In this document: positions 1-7,973 of the stretch, one piece after another
Numbering within the stretch: position 1 is the first letter of the stretch
How the letters are laid out: every line of letters begins with the position of its first letter
Assembly: GCA_047975325.1 (NCBI GenBank)
Contig: JBKEDF010000051.1
Coordinates: 1-41,086, forward strand
DNA from: JBKEDF01 sp047975325
GTDB taxonomy: Bacteria; Pseudomonadota; Alphaproteobacteria; Rhodobacterales; Rhodobacteraceae
DNA length: 41,086 nucleotides
Direction: 5' to 3'
Position numbers and translations under genes: made by a program
Notes under the pieces: model-generated
What the model was told of the DNA's origin: nothing
What the model saw: only the letters and a program-made list of their open reading frames with translations
Databases searched by the model: none

Positions 1-151
1 CATACTGGAATACCTCCCGCCCTACAGCCCCGATCTCAACAAGATCGAACCGATCTGGGCGCAGGCAAAGGCCATCAGACGACGAACCGGGCAGTCCCTC
101 GATCAACTCTTCTCGCGCAAAAACTGGAATCAAAATTGAGTCGTCAGGCTA
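1..151 (+). mobile_element. Right end of an IS630-family insertion sequence (cut by window start)
   Basis: The window opens inside an insertion sequence. The transposase C-terminus ends at 139 and the element appears to stop at a TA dinucleotide near 150-153. Beyond that point the minus strand reads in frame as a tyrosine integrase N-terminus. IS630/Tc1-type elements insert at TA and duplicate it, which fits this junction. The left end lies outside the window, so element length and inverted repeats cannot be checked. The exact boundary is uncertain by a few bases. Confidence 0.7.
2..139 (+). CDS. IS630-family transposase, C-terminal fragment (5' end outside the window)
   Basis: Reading from base 2, the frame gives LEYLPPYSPDLNKIEPIW followed by about 25 more residues and a TGA at 137-139. 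The YLPPYSPDLNxIE block is the hallmark of the last catalytic segment of the DDE endonuclease of IS630-type transposases, and the Glu in NKIEPIW is the third catalytic acid. Only about 46 residues are visible, so it cannot be said whether the upstream part is intact. The gene sits at the extreme right end of its element, as is usual for IS630. Confidence 0.85.
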   Translation: MLEYLPPYSPDLNKIEPIWAQAKAIRRRTGQSLDQLFSRKNWNQN

Positions 152-318
152 TACCGGCCCAAACCCATTTCCCGGCGGCGTCCGTGAACCGTGACATAGA
201 GAAGCCATTTCCCGCGCTCAGGGCTGCGCTTGTGCAGCCAGAGGTTATTCCCGTCACCGTATTTCCCGGCACCAGAGGTTTTGACCTTCATTCCGCTCAG
301 TTTCCCGGACCCTCCCAC
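151..318 (-). pseudogene. Tyrosine integrase, N-terminal fragment interrupted by the IS
   Basis: On the minus strand a frame starting at a GTG (316-318) reads GGSGKLSGMKVKTSGAG, then KYGDGNNLWLHKR, and later HGRRREMGLGRYS, before running into IS sequence. This is the arm-binding N-terminal domain (DUF4102 type) of phage and island integrases, whose usual form is GKYxDGxGLxLxV...YxxxGRRREMGLGxY. Only about 55 residues remain; the core-binding and catalytic domains should lie beyond the IS, outside the window. An AAGGAGG at 331-337 could be its ribosome binding site. An ATG at 283-285 is an alternative start. As it stands the gene cannot make an active recombinase. Confidence 0.75.
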
Positions 319-744
319 TGGACTTGAACACCTCCTTATGATTTCTGGCCCCATGCGCAGCCCCATTACTATATGTTGTATGTGGGGGTGTATGCGGGAA
401 CAGAAGGGAATCATAATAGTCTTGTAATACACTGATTAATAATGACTATGCGGACGTGCGGGAACATGCGAGTAGTGTCGGGAAACTCTGTTCAATGCGT
501 CTCGACCGCACCAAATCTTTCTGGAATATACTGATTGTGTTGGATGGATTGCCATCAAGCACAAGCCCGGCATGTCTGCCAGATATGGCATTCACGCCCA
601 AGATTTCCCTCGGGATTGAATCGAAGAATGCGCAGCTTTTTGCGCATTTCCCCGGGCATTGGGGATGACGCTATTGGATGTCCATGGTTATTCATGCAAC
701 AATGTTGTAATATACATATTTTTCAATGCGTTAAGGTTGGTAGT
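319..744. other. AT-richer non-coding spacer of the mobile region
   Basis: No convincing gene was found in these 426 bases; the short ORFs here resemble nothing recognised. Visible structure includes an imperfect direct repeat, AATACACTGATT at 426-437 and AATATACTGATT at 525-536. There is a perfect 7-bp stem-loop with a six-base loop at 628-647 (ATGCGCA/TGCGCAT). A perfect 11-bp palindrome, CAACAATGTTG, lies at 697-707 just before an AT-rich TAATATACATAT stretch that could be a -10 region for the methyltransferase. Base composition is clearly more AT-rich than in the housekeeping genes further right. Confidence 0.5.
628..647. repeat. Perfect 7-bp stem-loop in the spacer
   Basis: ATGCGCA (628-634) and TGCGCAT (641-647) are exact inverted repeats around the loop GCTTTT. 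It is followed by TTTCCCC and not by a long T run, so it is only a weak terminator candidate. It could end a transcript coming from the left. Confidence 0.4.
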
Positions 745-1659
745 GTGCGATCCAGTGATCCATCGGGCAGTTCCGGGGCAAGGGCCCTGAGGTTTGACGG
801 CCACGGGATGGCGCATGTCCGGTCAGTTCTGCTGGGTCCTCAATCCGATGTGCTGATCCGCTACATGCAGGCGCATGGCCTGTCACAAGACATATCGGGC
901 TTCGATCAAGATGTAATACGAACAGCGCATGAACTTGGCTGGATTTCAGATCGGACGGGGATGGTAACCAAAATTGGCCGCTGCGCTGCCGATTCATGTC
1001 GCGAATACCGGTTCTGGCTTGATCGTAATCGTGCGCTACCCTTTGCTGGTGCCGCAAAGCACCTTGACCTGGACAGATTCAAGGGACAGTCGGTTCTGGA
1101 GATCGGATCGGGCATGGGGGCCAACCTGATGTCACTTTCCCACCAAGGGGTATCCGTTATCGGGGTTGAGCCTTTGGAAGCCTATTCCCAAATGGGAACC
1201 ATCTTTTCCGAGCGTGAAGGTTTGACGGTTCCGGATGTCATTCGGGGAAATGCGGAAAACCTGCCTTTTGACGATGATGAGATTGACCTGATCTTATGTG
1301 TTTCGGCACATCAGTACTTTGATCTTCGGAAAGCCTTTGATGAAATGGTTCGGGTTTTACGTCCGGGCGGTGAGGTCATTATCATTGGCGGGACGCTTGG
1401 AACCTATGCTTCCGGCTTTCTGCATGAGGTATTTGCGCGGCCATCCAACGCCAAGTCATATATCATGACGATCCTCAATACATTGGGCTATAGCGCATTT
1501 GGCCGTCGGATCATCCCTGCCCGGGGCGGGGTTACCACTGCAAGGCCCATTTATCCGGCACGGTCCCGGATGACACGACTCCTGTGCCAGGCGGGACTAC
1601 ATGAAAAGAACCCACCGGCCCGGATCGGTCCGGAAAGCTGCTTTCACATGTGCGCATAG
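745..1659 (+). CDS. Class I SAM-dependent methyltransferase, orphan
   Basis: The protein carries a Rossmann-type methyltransferase core: motif I VLEIGSGMGAN, an acidic motif II region (VIGVEP), NAENLPFDDDEIDLILC for the post-II/III block, and VLRPGGEVIIIGG for strand 5. This is the Methyltransf_11 (UbiE-like) layout. About 95 residues precede motif I and carry no recognised domain. Substrate is unknown. The start is uncertain: GTG at 745 has AAGG eight bases upstream and is preferred, while ATG at 694 or 808 lack a good ribosome binding site. The gene stands alone next to an interrupted integrase, is more AT-rich than the core genes, and is probably cargo of an island or a lone transferred gene. 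It is convergent with mmsB; a run of T follows near 1694-1700. Confidence 0.75.
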   Translation: MRSSDPSGSSGARALRFDGHGMAHVRSVLLGPQSDVLIRYMQAHGLSQDISGFDQDVIRTAHELGWISDRTGMVTKIGRCAADSCREYRFWLDRNRALPFAGAAKHLDLDRFKGQSVLEIGSGMGANLMSLSHQGVSVIGVEPLEAYSQMGTIFSEREGLTVPDVIRGNAENLPFDDDEIDLILCVSAHQYFDLRKAFDEMVRVLRPGGEVIIIGGTLGTYASGFLHEVFARPSNAKSYIMTILNTLGYSAFGRRIIPARGGVTTARPIYPARSRMTRLLCQAGLHEKNPPARIGPESCFHMCA

Positions 1660-1729
1660 ACGGTCTGTCGCATCCGCTACCGCATGAGGTTTGATTTTTT
1701 TCGTGTGATCAAGTTATTGCCTGACGCTT

Positions 1730-2617
1730 TCAAAAGGATTGTGTTCCACTGCGCCCGCGCCGTTCGAAACGTGGAAGCATTGCCGAAAAATCCTGGCCCC
1801 GGCCATTTTCGTCCTCAACGAAGCACCGATAAAGCGCATGGGCCGCCTCACCCAGCGGTGTATCTGCATTCACTGCTGTTGCGGCCTGTTGTGCAAGGCC
1901 CAGGTCCTTCAGCATCAGTTCGGCCGAAAATCCGGGATGATAGCCGTGATCTGCCGGGCTGTCGGGGCCAATGCCCGGGGCAGGGCAATAGCTGTTCATC
2001 GTCCAGCTTGCCCCAGAGGAACTGGAAACCACATCAAACATCTTTTGCCGTGAAAGGCCAAGCTTGTCGGCCAGTGCAAAGGCTTCACAGGTGGCGATCA
2101 TGGTCACCCCCAGGATCATGTTGTTGCAGATCTTGGCGGCCTGCCCGGCACCTGCCTGCCCACAGTGGACAACCTTCTGGCCCATCTGGGCGAAAAGTGG
2201 TGCCACGGTGGCAAAGGGGCCATCGTCGCCCCCAACCATGAAGGTCAGCGTTCCGGCCGTGGCGCCGCCAACCCCGCCCGAAACCGGCGCATCCAGTGTT
2301 GCTATCCCAAAGTTTCGGGCATCCCTTGCAACGTCACGCGCGCTTTGCACATCCACGGTAGAGCAATCGCAAAAAATGGTGGGGCTCTTCATGACGGGCA
2401 GGATCTCCTCTGCTACCTGGCGCAGGGCCGCGCTGTCGGGCAACATGGTAAAGACAATCTCTGCCCCCTCGACAGCCTTCGTGGCTGAACCGGTCCGTGT
2501 GACCTCGGCAGGGCAGGGGGCGACCGGATCATATCCTTGCACCCGATGCCCCGCTTTCGACAGGTTGGTGGCCATGGGGGCCCCCATATTCCCCAATCCG
2601 ATGAAACCGATCCTCAT
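1730..2617 (-). CDS. mmsB: 3-hydroxyisobutyrate dehydrogenase
   Basis: This 295-residue protein oxidises 3-hydroxyisobutyrate to methylmalonate semialdehyde with NAD in valine breakdown. The N-terminal NAD-binding motif GFIGLGNMGAPMA is present. The substrate-binding signature DAPVSGGVGGATAGTLTFMV matches the family pattern, and the catalytic lysine lies in GAGQAAKICNN. The length is normal for the family. The reading frame stays open upstream, but ATG at 2617 is the family-like start. That ATG shares one base with the TGA of the preceding hydrolase gene (TGATG), so translation is probably coupled. It is the last gene of the valine operon. Confidence 0.95.
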   Translation of the reverse strand: MRIGFIGLGNMGAPMATNLSKAGHRVQGYDPVAPCPAEVTRTGSATKAVEGAEIVFTMLPDSAALRQVAEEILPVMKSPTIFCDCSTVDVQSARDVARDARNFGIATLDAPVSGGVGGATAGTLTFMVGGDDGPFATVAPLFAQMGQKVVHCGQAGAGQAAKICNNMILGVTMIATCEAFALADKLGLSRQKMFDVVSSSSGASWTMNSYCPAPGIGPDSPADHGYHPGFSAELMLKDLGLAQQAATAVNADTPLGEAAHALYRCFVEDENGRGQDFSAMLPRFERRGRSGTQSF

Positions 2618-3642
2618 CACTTTTCCTCCTCGAAATGGAGTTCTTGCGCGCCAAGCGGTCGCATGAACTCTGCCACGATCCCCTCTCTTGCCAGATCCTG
2701 CCGCCAGTTTGGGTTGCGATCCTTGTCGATGATTGCCGCCCGGATCCCCTCCAGAAGTTCGCCCTTTTCCATCGCCCGTGAGGTGAAACGATATTCCAGT
2801 GTTAACGCTTGCCGGATCCCCGGATCCGATCCCAGGGCGGCAAGAATGCGCAGCGTCACCATCATGGAAAGGGGCGAGTTTCGTGCCAGCCCTTTTCGCG
2901 TCCGGTTTGCGAAAGGCGTTTGATCCGAACCCAGTGACCCCATGATATCCGGCACATTCAAGGAAGCAAAATGCCGGTCGATCCATGCCTGTTCGCCTGC
3001 CAGTGTCCCCGGGGACGGTGCCTGCGGCTCGAATCCGATCTGTCCGGTGGCAATCATCGTGTCCTTCAGCCCCGGCCATTCCCCTTCCGCCCGATAGATA
3101 TCGGCAAAACCTGCAAATATGGCATCCGCCGGTCCCATCCGTGCACCCGTGAGCCCCAGATAGGAACCGATCCGCCCTGGCGCCCGTGCAAGTATCATCG
3201 TGCCACCGACATCCGGTATCAGCCCGATACCGCATTCGGGCATGGCAATCTGGCTGGTATTTCCGACAATGCGCAGCTTTGCATGGCAGCCAAGCCCGAC
3301 CCCGCCCCCCATGCAATACCCTTGCATGAAGGAAACCACCGGCTTGGGATATTCGGCAACCCGGGCATTCATGCGATATTCATCCCGCCAGAAATGGCGG
3401 CAATAATCGAAATTCCCTTCCATCCCCGCCGCATGGATCTCTGCCAGATCGCCCCCGGCACAAAAGGCCCGCTCCCCTTTCGCGTCAATGATGACAAGCT
3501 GGACGGCAGGATCGTCACGCCAGCCGATCAAGGCGGCATCGATCGCCCTGCACATTTTCCAGTTCAGCGCATTGAGCGCCTGCGGCCGCGTCAGCGTGAT
3601 CCGCCCGGCCTTGCCCTCGATCCGGATGGCGATATCATTCAT
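2617..3642 (-). CDS. 3-hydroxyisobutyryl-CoA hydrolase (enoyl-CoA hydratase family)
   Basis: This crotonase-fold protein of 341 residues fits the ECH_2 branch and not a true hydratase. The oxyanion-hole segment is AFCAGGDLAEIH. The acidic pair expected of hydroxyisobutyryl-CoA hydrolases appears in MPECGIGLIPDVGGT (Glu and Asp eight residues apart). It would hydrolyse 3-hydroxyisobutyryl-CoA to free 3-hydroxyisobutyrate, the substrate of the next enzyme. Its start overlaps the stop of the acyl-CoA dehydrogenase by 4 bases (ATGA), and its stop shares a base with the start of mmsB. The neighbours make this function more likely than a general enoyl-CoA hydratase. Confidence 0.88.
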   Translation of the reverse strand: MNDIAIRIEGKAGRITLTRPQALNALNWKMCRAIDAALIGWRDDPAVQLVIIDAKGERAFCAGGDLAEIHAAGMEGNFDYCRHFWRDEYRMNARVAEYPKPVVSFMQGYCMGGGVGLGCHAKLRIVGNTSQIAMPECGIGLIPDVGGTMILARAPGRIGSYLGLTGARMGPADAIFAGFADIYRAEGEWPGLKDTMIATGQIGFEPQAPSPGTLAGEQAWIDRHFASLNVPDIMGSLGSDQTPFANRTRKGLARNSPLSMMVTLRILAALGSDPGIRQALTLEYRFTSRAMEKGELLEGIRAAIIDKDRNPNWRQDLAREGIVAEFMRPLGAQELHFEEEK

Positions 3643-4784
3643 TCCCGTTCTGCCAACATGGCGCGGCTGATGATCAAGCGCATGATTTCATTGGTTCCTT
3701 CCAGGATCTGATGCACCCGCAGATCGCGCAGGATCTTCTCGATCCCGTAATCCGCAAGATAGCCATAACCGCCATGGAGTTGCAGACATTGGTTGACCAC
3801 ATCAAAGGCCTGATCGGTGACATAGAGTTTCGCCATCGCGCAGTATTTCGTGGCATCTGCCGCCGCTGAATCAAGCCGTGCCGCGGCTGTGCGCAGGAAA
3901 ATCCGGGCCGTTTCCAGTTTGACCTCCATATCGGCCAGTCGAAATTGCAATGCCTGGAACTGATCGAGCTTTCGGCCGAAAGCCTCACGGTCGCGCATAT
4001 GGGCCAATGTGCGTTCCAGAGCCGTTTGCGCGCCCCCCAAGGCACAGGCCGCGATATTCAGCCGCCCGCCATCCAGTGCTGCCATGGCATAGCTAAACCC
4101 GCGACCTTCCTCGCCCAGGAGGTTCCCGGGCGGAATGGCGCAGGCGTCGAAACGTACCTGCCGCGTAGGCTGTGCACGCCAGCCCATCTTGTCCTCCAGC
4201 GCGCCAAAGCTCAGCCCCGGGGCGCTGTCCTCAACGATGACGGCCGAAATCCCGTGTGGCCCATCACCCCCCGTCCGGCACATCACGATATAGCCATCGG
4301 AATATCCCCCGCCGGAGATGAAGGCCTTTTCCCCGTGCAATTCCCATCCGGATCCCGCCCGTTCGGCCCGGCAGCGCAGGGCAGCCGCATCCGACCCCGA
4401 ACCCGGCTCGGTCAGGCAATAGGAGAACACCTTTTCCATGCTGATGATCCCGGGCATGAACCGCGCCTTCAAACTGGCGGAGCCATGACGCGCGATCATT
4501 GCTGCGCACATGTTATGAATGGACAGGAAGGCCGCAACCGAAGGGCAGGCCATGGACAGCGCCTCAAAGACCAGCACCCCGTCGAGCCGCGAAAGACCCG
4601 CGCCCCCTTGGGCCTCGTCAACATAGAGCCCGCCAAAGCCAAGCGTCGCCGCCTTGGTCCAAAGCGCCCGCGGGATACTGCCTTCCTGTTCCCAGGTTCT
4701 AGCATGAGGCGCGATTTCCGCTGTGCCGAAAGCTTGTGCCATCTCGAATATCGCGCGCGATTGCGCATCAAGCGTGAAATCCAT
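3639..4784 (-). CDS. Isobutyryl-CoA dehydrogenase-like acyl-CoA dehydrogenase
   Basis: This 381-residue FAD enzyme has the three acyl-CoA dehydrogenase domains in order. The middle-domain motif YCLTEPGSGSDAAALRC is followed by the C-terminal helical domain with QLHGGYGYLADYGIEKILRD and LEGTNEIMR. The Glu of LEGTNE is in the position of the catalytic base. Inside a valine operon it most likely converts isobutyryl-CoA to methacrylyl-CoA, passing electrons to ETF. Substrate range cannot be read from sequence alone. It is the second gene of the operon, 137 bases after mmsA, and is coupled to the hydrolase gene by a 4-base overlap. Confidence 0.9.
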   Translation of the reverse strand: MDFTLDAQSRAIFEMAQAFGTAEIAPHARTWEQEGSIPRALWTKAATLGFGGLYVDEAQGGAGLSRLDGVLVFEALSMACPSVAAFLSIHNMCAAMIARHGSASLKARFMPGIISMEKVFSYCLTEPGSGSDAAALRCRAERAGSGWELHGEKAFISGGGYSDGYIVMCRTGGDGPHGISAVIVEDSAPGLSFGALEDKMGWRAQPTRQVRFDACAIPPGNLLGEEGRGFSYAMAALDGGRLNIAACALGGAQTALERTLAHMRDREAFGRKLDQFQALQFRLADMEVKLETARIFLRTAAARLDSAAADATKYCAMAKLYVTDQAFDVVNQCLQLHGGYGYLADYGIEKILRDLRVHQILEGTNEIMRLIISRAMLAERE

Positions 4785-4894
4785 TGCCTGCCTCCACCAT
4801 ATACCCTGATCCTTTCAGAACATGGGGGCGGCGCGCAATTGCCTTGCTGCTTCCTGACAGTGAATTTTCAAGGCGAATATACATAGAGGCGAAA

Positions 4895-4913
4895 GGAGGG
4901 GCATGGCCCCTCC
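4895..4913. terminator. GC-rich hairpin between mmsA and the acyl-CoA dehydrogenase gene
   Basis: GGAGGGGC (4895-4902) and GCCCCTCC (4906-4913) form a perfect 8-bp stem with a three-base loop. On the minus strand it begins nine bases after the mmsA stop and is followed by TTTCG, so only a short U run. It may partly end transcription after mmsA or act as an mRNA stabiliser that makes mmsA more abundant than the downstream genes. Confidence 0.5.
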
Positions 4914-4921
4914 CGTTTGCC

Positions 4922-6421
4922 TTATTCCATTGCCCTGAAGTTGAATTCGCCACCTTCCTTGATCCCCGATGGCCAGCGTGAGGTGACGGTTTTTGTTCGC
5001 GTGTAGAAGCGGAACGCATCGGGCCCGTGCTGATTGAGATCCCCGAAGGCCGATTTCTTCCAGCCGCCGAAGGTATGATAGGCCAGCGGTACCGGGATCG
5101 GGACATTGATCCCGATCATGCCGATATTGATCCGGTTGGCAAAATCACGGGCGGTATCGCCGTCGCGGGTATAGATCGCGGTGCCATTGCCATATTCATG
5201 ATCCATGGCGAGGCCGATGGCCTCTTCATAGCTTTGTGCGCGTATTGTCGAAAGGACCGGGCCGAAGATTTCGGTGCGATAGATGTCCATATCCCTGGTC
5301 ACATGATCAAAAAGATGCGGTCCCACGAAAAAACCGTCCTCATAGCCCTGAAGCCTGAAATTCCGCCCATCGACAACAAGTTTTGCGCCCTGTTCGATGC
5401 CCCGTTCGACCAGCCGCAGGATATTGGCCTTGGCCGCTCCTGTCACGACAGGGCCGTAATCCACATCCTTTCCGGCGGTATAGGGGCCGACCTTCAGCTT
5501 TTCTATGCGGGGGATCAGCCGTTCGATCAGCGCATCGGCAGTCTTGTCCCCTACCGGCACCGCAACTGAAATCGCCATGCAGCGTTCGCCAGCCGCGCCG
5601 TAACCGGCCCCCACCAGCGCATCGGCGGCCTGATCCAGATCGGCATCGGGCATGATGATCATATGGTTCTTGGCACCGCCGAAACATTGTACCCTTTTGC
5701 CGTTTGAACAGCCCCGGCCATAGATATATTCGGCAATCGGGGTGGATCCGACGAAACCCACGGCCGAAATGACCGGATTGTCCAGGATCGCATCCACCGC
5801 TTCCTTGTCGCCATTGATGACCTGAAGCACCCCATCGGGCAGTCCGGCCTCCTTGAAAAGTTCCGCGAGCATCAGCGGCACGGAAGGATCGCGTTCCGAG
5901 GGTTTCAGGATGAAGGCATTGCCGCAGGCCAGTGCCGGGCCGAGCTTCCATAACGGGATCATTGCCGGGAAGTTGAAAGGTGTGATCCCCGCAGCCACGC
6001 CCAGAGGCTGGCGCATGGAATACATGTCGATACCCGGTCCCGCCCCATCGGTGAATTCGCCCTTCAGCATCTGTGGTGCGCCGATGCAATATTCGATGAC
6101 TTCCAGCCCGCGCTGCACATCGCCCTTGGCATCGGGAAAGGTCTTGCCATGTTCGCGGCTCAGTGCTTCGGCCAGCTTGTCCATATCGCGATTGAGCAAG
6201 CCGACCATGGCCATCATGACCCGGGCGCGCCGCTGCGGATTGGTTGCGGCCCAGCCGGGCTGCGCCTCGGCCGCGGCAGCCACGGCGGCATCAAGTTCGG
6301 ACTTCGAGGCCAGCGAAACCCGCGCCTGTACCTCACCCGTGGCGGGGTTGAAGATATCGGCGAAACGCCCCGAACTTCCCTTGACACGCTTGCCATTGAT
6401 CCAGTGACCCAGTTCTTCCAT
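4922..6421 (-). CDS. mmsA: Methylmalonate-semialdehyde dehydrogenase (CoA-acylating)
   Basis: This 499-residue member of the aldehyde dehydrogenase superfamily converts methylmalonate semialdehyde with CoA and NAD to propionyl-CoA, the last step of this branch of valine degradation. Visible motifs are GITPFNFPAMIPLW (typical of MMSDH), GFVGSTPIAEYIY for NAD binding, and the catalytic cysteine in GAAGERCMA. The C-terminus has GGWKKSAFGDLNQHG. The start at 6421 is chosen because GGAGGG lies just upstream at good spacing; two in-frame ATGs at 6433 and 6436 are less well placed. It heads the operon and is transcribed away from a LysR gene that probably controls it. Confidence 0.95.
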   Translation of the reverse strand: MEELGHWINGKRVKGSSGRFADIFNPATGEVQARVSLASKSELDAAVAAAAEAQPGWAATNPQRRARVMMAMVGLLNRDMDKLAEALSREHGKTFPDAKGDVQRGLEVIEYCIGAPQMLKGEFTDGAGPGIDMYSMRQPLGVAAGITPFNFPAMIPLWKLGPALACGNAFILKPSERDPSVPLMLAELFKEAGLPDGVLQVINGDKEAVDAILDNPVISAVGFVGSTPIAEYIYGRGCSNGKRVQCFGGAKNHMIIMPDADLDQAADALVGAGYGAAGERCMAISVAVPVGDKTADALIERLIPRIEKLKVGPYTAGKDVDYGPVVTGAAKANILRLVERGIEQGAKLVVDGRNFRLQGYEDGFFVGPHLFDHVTRDMDIYRTEIFGPVLSTIRAQSYEEAIGLAMDHEYGNGTAIYTRDGDTARDFANRINIGMIGINVPIPVPLAYHTFGGWKKSAFGDLNQHGPDAFRFYTRTKTVTSRWPSGIKEGGEFNFRAME

Positions 6422-6456
6422 GCTACCCTCCATCATTTGTTCCGCAAAGGATATCC

Positions 6457-6504
6457 TTGCAAAATCGCTATATAAAGAGGCAATATCCCAAAAACGTTTT
6501 GCAA
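6457..6504. promoter_or_regulatory. Inverted repeat between mmsA and the LysR gene, likely regulator site
   Basis: TTGCAAAA (6457-6464) and TTTTGCAA (6497-6504) are a perfect 8-bp inverted repeat separated by 32 bases that include the AT-rich TATATAAAG. The pair lies in the 99-base gap between the divergent mmsA and lysR starts. LysR-type regulators commonly bind their own divergent promoter region and often occupy two half-sites, so this is a plausible operator region. No clear -35/-10 pair could be assigned. Confidence 0.5.
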
Positions 6505-6520
6505 TTTTGAAGGTACGATC

Positions 6521-7411
6521 ATGGATTGGGATGATCTGCGCTTGTTTCTGGCCGTTGCCCGGGCAGAAAGTCTGTCCGGCGCTGGGCGGCAGCTTCGGCT
6601 GGACCCGGCAACGGTGGGGCGCCGCATCGCACGGCTGGAAGGTGCACTGGAGGCACGGCTTTTTGCGAAATCCCCGCAAGGCTATAGCCTGACGGAGGCC
6701 GGATCGCGCCTCTTGGAACACGCCCAACGCGCCGAGGCGGCATTGGAAGCGGCAAGCGATGATCTGCGCGGAGCATCATCCGGGCTTTCAGGGCAGATCC
6801 GGATTGGTGCGCCGGATGGTTGTGCCAATTACCTGCTGCCACAGGTTCTGACCCGGATCTGTGATGATAATCCGGGGCTGGAGGTGCAGGTTGTCGCCTT
6901 GCCACGTGTTTTCAACCTGTCACGGCGCGAGGCGGATATGGCCATCGGGGTTTCGCGGCCGGTGACGGGACGGCTGACAGTACAGAAACTGACCGATTAC
7001 CGCCTGCATCTGGCAGCTTCGCGTGATTATCTGAAAGGACATTCCGCGCTCCACAGCCGGGCCGATCTGACCGGGCACCGGGTTGTCGGCTATATCCCCG
7101 ACATGATCTTCGACAAGGAATTGGACTATCTGTCCGAACTTGGCGGGGGGCAGCCTGCGCTCAGTTCCAATTCAATTTCGGTTCAGCTCAACCTGCTGCA
7201 GGTCGGCGCCGGGGTTGGGATCGTGCATGATTTTGCCCTGCCTGCCGCCCCGGGTCTGACGCGGATCCTGACCGATGAGATTTCCCTGACGCGAAGTTTC
7301 TGGCTGATCAGATATGCCGATGACGGACGGCTGGAAAGGCTCAATCGTTTTGCGGCCCTTCTGGGCGACGGCGTGAGGCGTGAGGTCGCACGCCTTGAAG
7401 CTTTGACTTGA
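6521..7411 (+). CDS. LysR-family transcriptional regulator
   Basis: At 296 residues it has the standard length. Residues 1 to about 60 hold the winged helix-turn-helix (WDDLRLFLAVARAESLSGAG, then LDPATVGRRIARLEGALEARLF), followed by a substrate-binding domain beginning near GQIRIGAPDG. It is transcribed divergently from mmsA with 99 bases between the starts, which points to control of the valine operon, perhaps with a pathway intermediate as inducer; this is inference from position. An AAGG lies 7 bases before the ATG. No odd features were seen. Confidence 0.9.
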   Translation: MDWDDLRLFLAVARAESLSGAGRQLRLDPATVGRRIARLEGALEARLFAKSPQGYSLTEAGSRLLEHAQRAEAALEAASDDLRGASSGLSGQIRIGAPDGCANYLLPQVLTRICDDNPGLEVQVVALPRVFNLSRREADMAIGVSRPVTGRLTVQKLTDYRLHLAASRDYLKGHSALHSRADLTGHRVVGYIPDMIFDKELDYLSELGGGQPALSSNSISVQLNLLQVGAGVGIVHDFALPAAPGLTRILTDEISLTRSFWLIRYADDGRLERLNRFAALLGDGVRREVARLEALT

Positions 7412-7462
7412 CAGAAAGTTAAACGGGGACGACGATTTAGGTGCAACATCAGGAGATCCCCA

Positions 7463-7897
7463 ATGCTTGTCCAGCAGATCCTTTCGGCCAAACCCAGCCA
7501 CGATATCATCACCATTGCGCCGGGCAGTTCGATAAGGGATGCGGTGGAGCTTTTGTCAGCCAAACGGATCGGGGCAGTTATCGTTTCCGCCGATGGCAAG
7601 ACGGTGGCGGGGATTTTGTCGGAACGCGATATTGTGCGCGAATTGGGCAAGCAGGGGCCAGGCTGTCTTGAACATAAGGTTGAAAGCCTTATGACAGCCC
7701 GGATTGTGGGGTGCACCACCACCGATGCCGCCGATCAGGTAATGCAGAAGATGAGCGATGGCCGTTTCCGCCATATGCCGGTCATGGATGGTGATGCAAT
7801 GGTGGGGTTCATTTCCATCGGGGACGTGGTGAAGGCCCGGCTTTCGGAACTGGCGATGGAAAAGGATGCCTTGGAAGGCATGATCAAGGGCTATTGA
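7463..7897 (+). CDS. CBS-domain pair protein
   Basis: This 144-residue protein consists of two CBS motifs and little else. The first ends in GILSERDIVREL and the second in GFISIGDVVKARL, the expected positions of the conserved Asp of each repeat. Stand-alone CBS pairs bind adenine nucleotides (AMP, ATP, NAD or similar) and act as sensors for partner proteins, but no partner is evident here. An AGGAG lies nine bases before the ATG. It is 51 bases after lysR and 76 bases before coaD, so it may be its own transcription unit. Confidence 0.9.
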   Translation: MLVQQILSAKPSHDIITIAPGSSIRDAVELLSAKRIGAVIVSADGKTVAGILSERDIVRELGKQGPGCLEHKVESLMTARIVGCTTTDAADQVMQKMSDGRFRHMPVMDGDAMVGFISIGDVVKARLSELAMEKDALEGMIKGY

Positions 7898-7973
7898 ATT
7901 TCCTTCACTTTTTGCCTTGCAATGCAGCGCGCAATAATGTTGCGTGGGCGGATCAGGAAAAGGGAAACATGCG

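Noticed and set aside
319..744. tRNA attachment site for the integrase
   Set aside because: No cloverleaf-like sequence or tRNA 3' end was recognised near the integrase fragment.
2618..3316. N-terminal extension of the mmsB frame
   Set aside because: The extra residues overlap the hydrolase gene in another frame and do not resemble any domain; the NAD motif begins right after the ATG at 2617.
6422..6727. N-terminal extension of the mmsA frame
   Set aside because: It would cover the intergenic control region and the start of lysR; the good ribosome binding site is at the ATG 6421.
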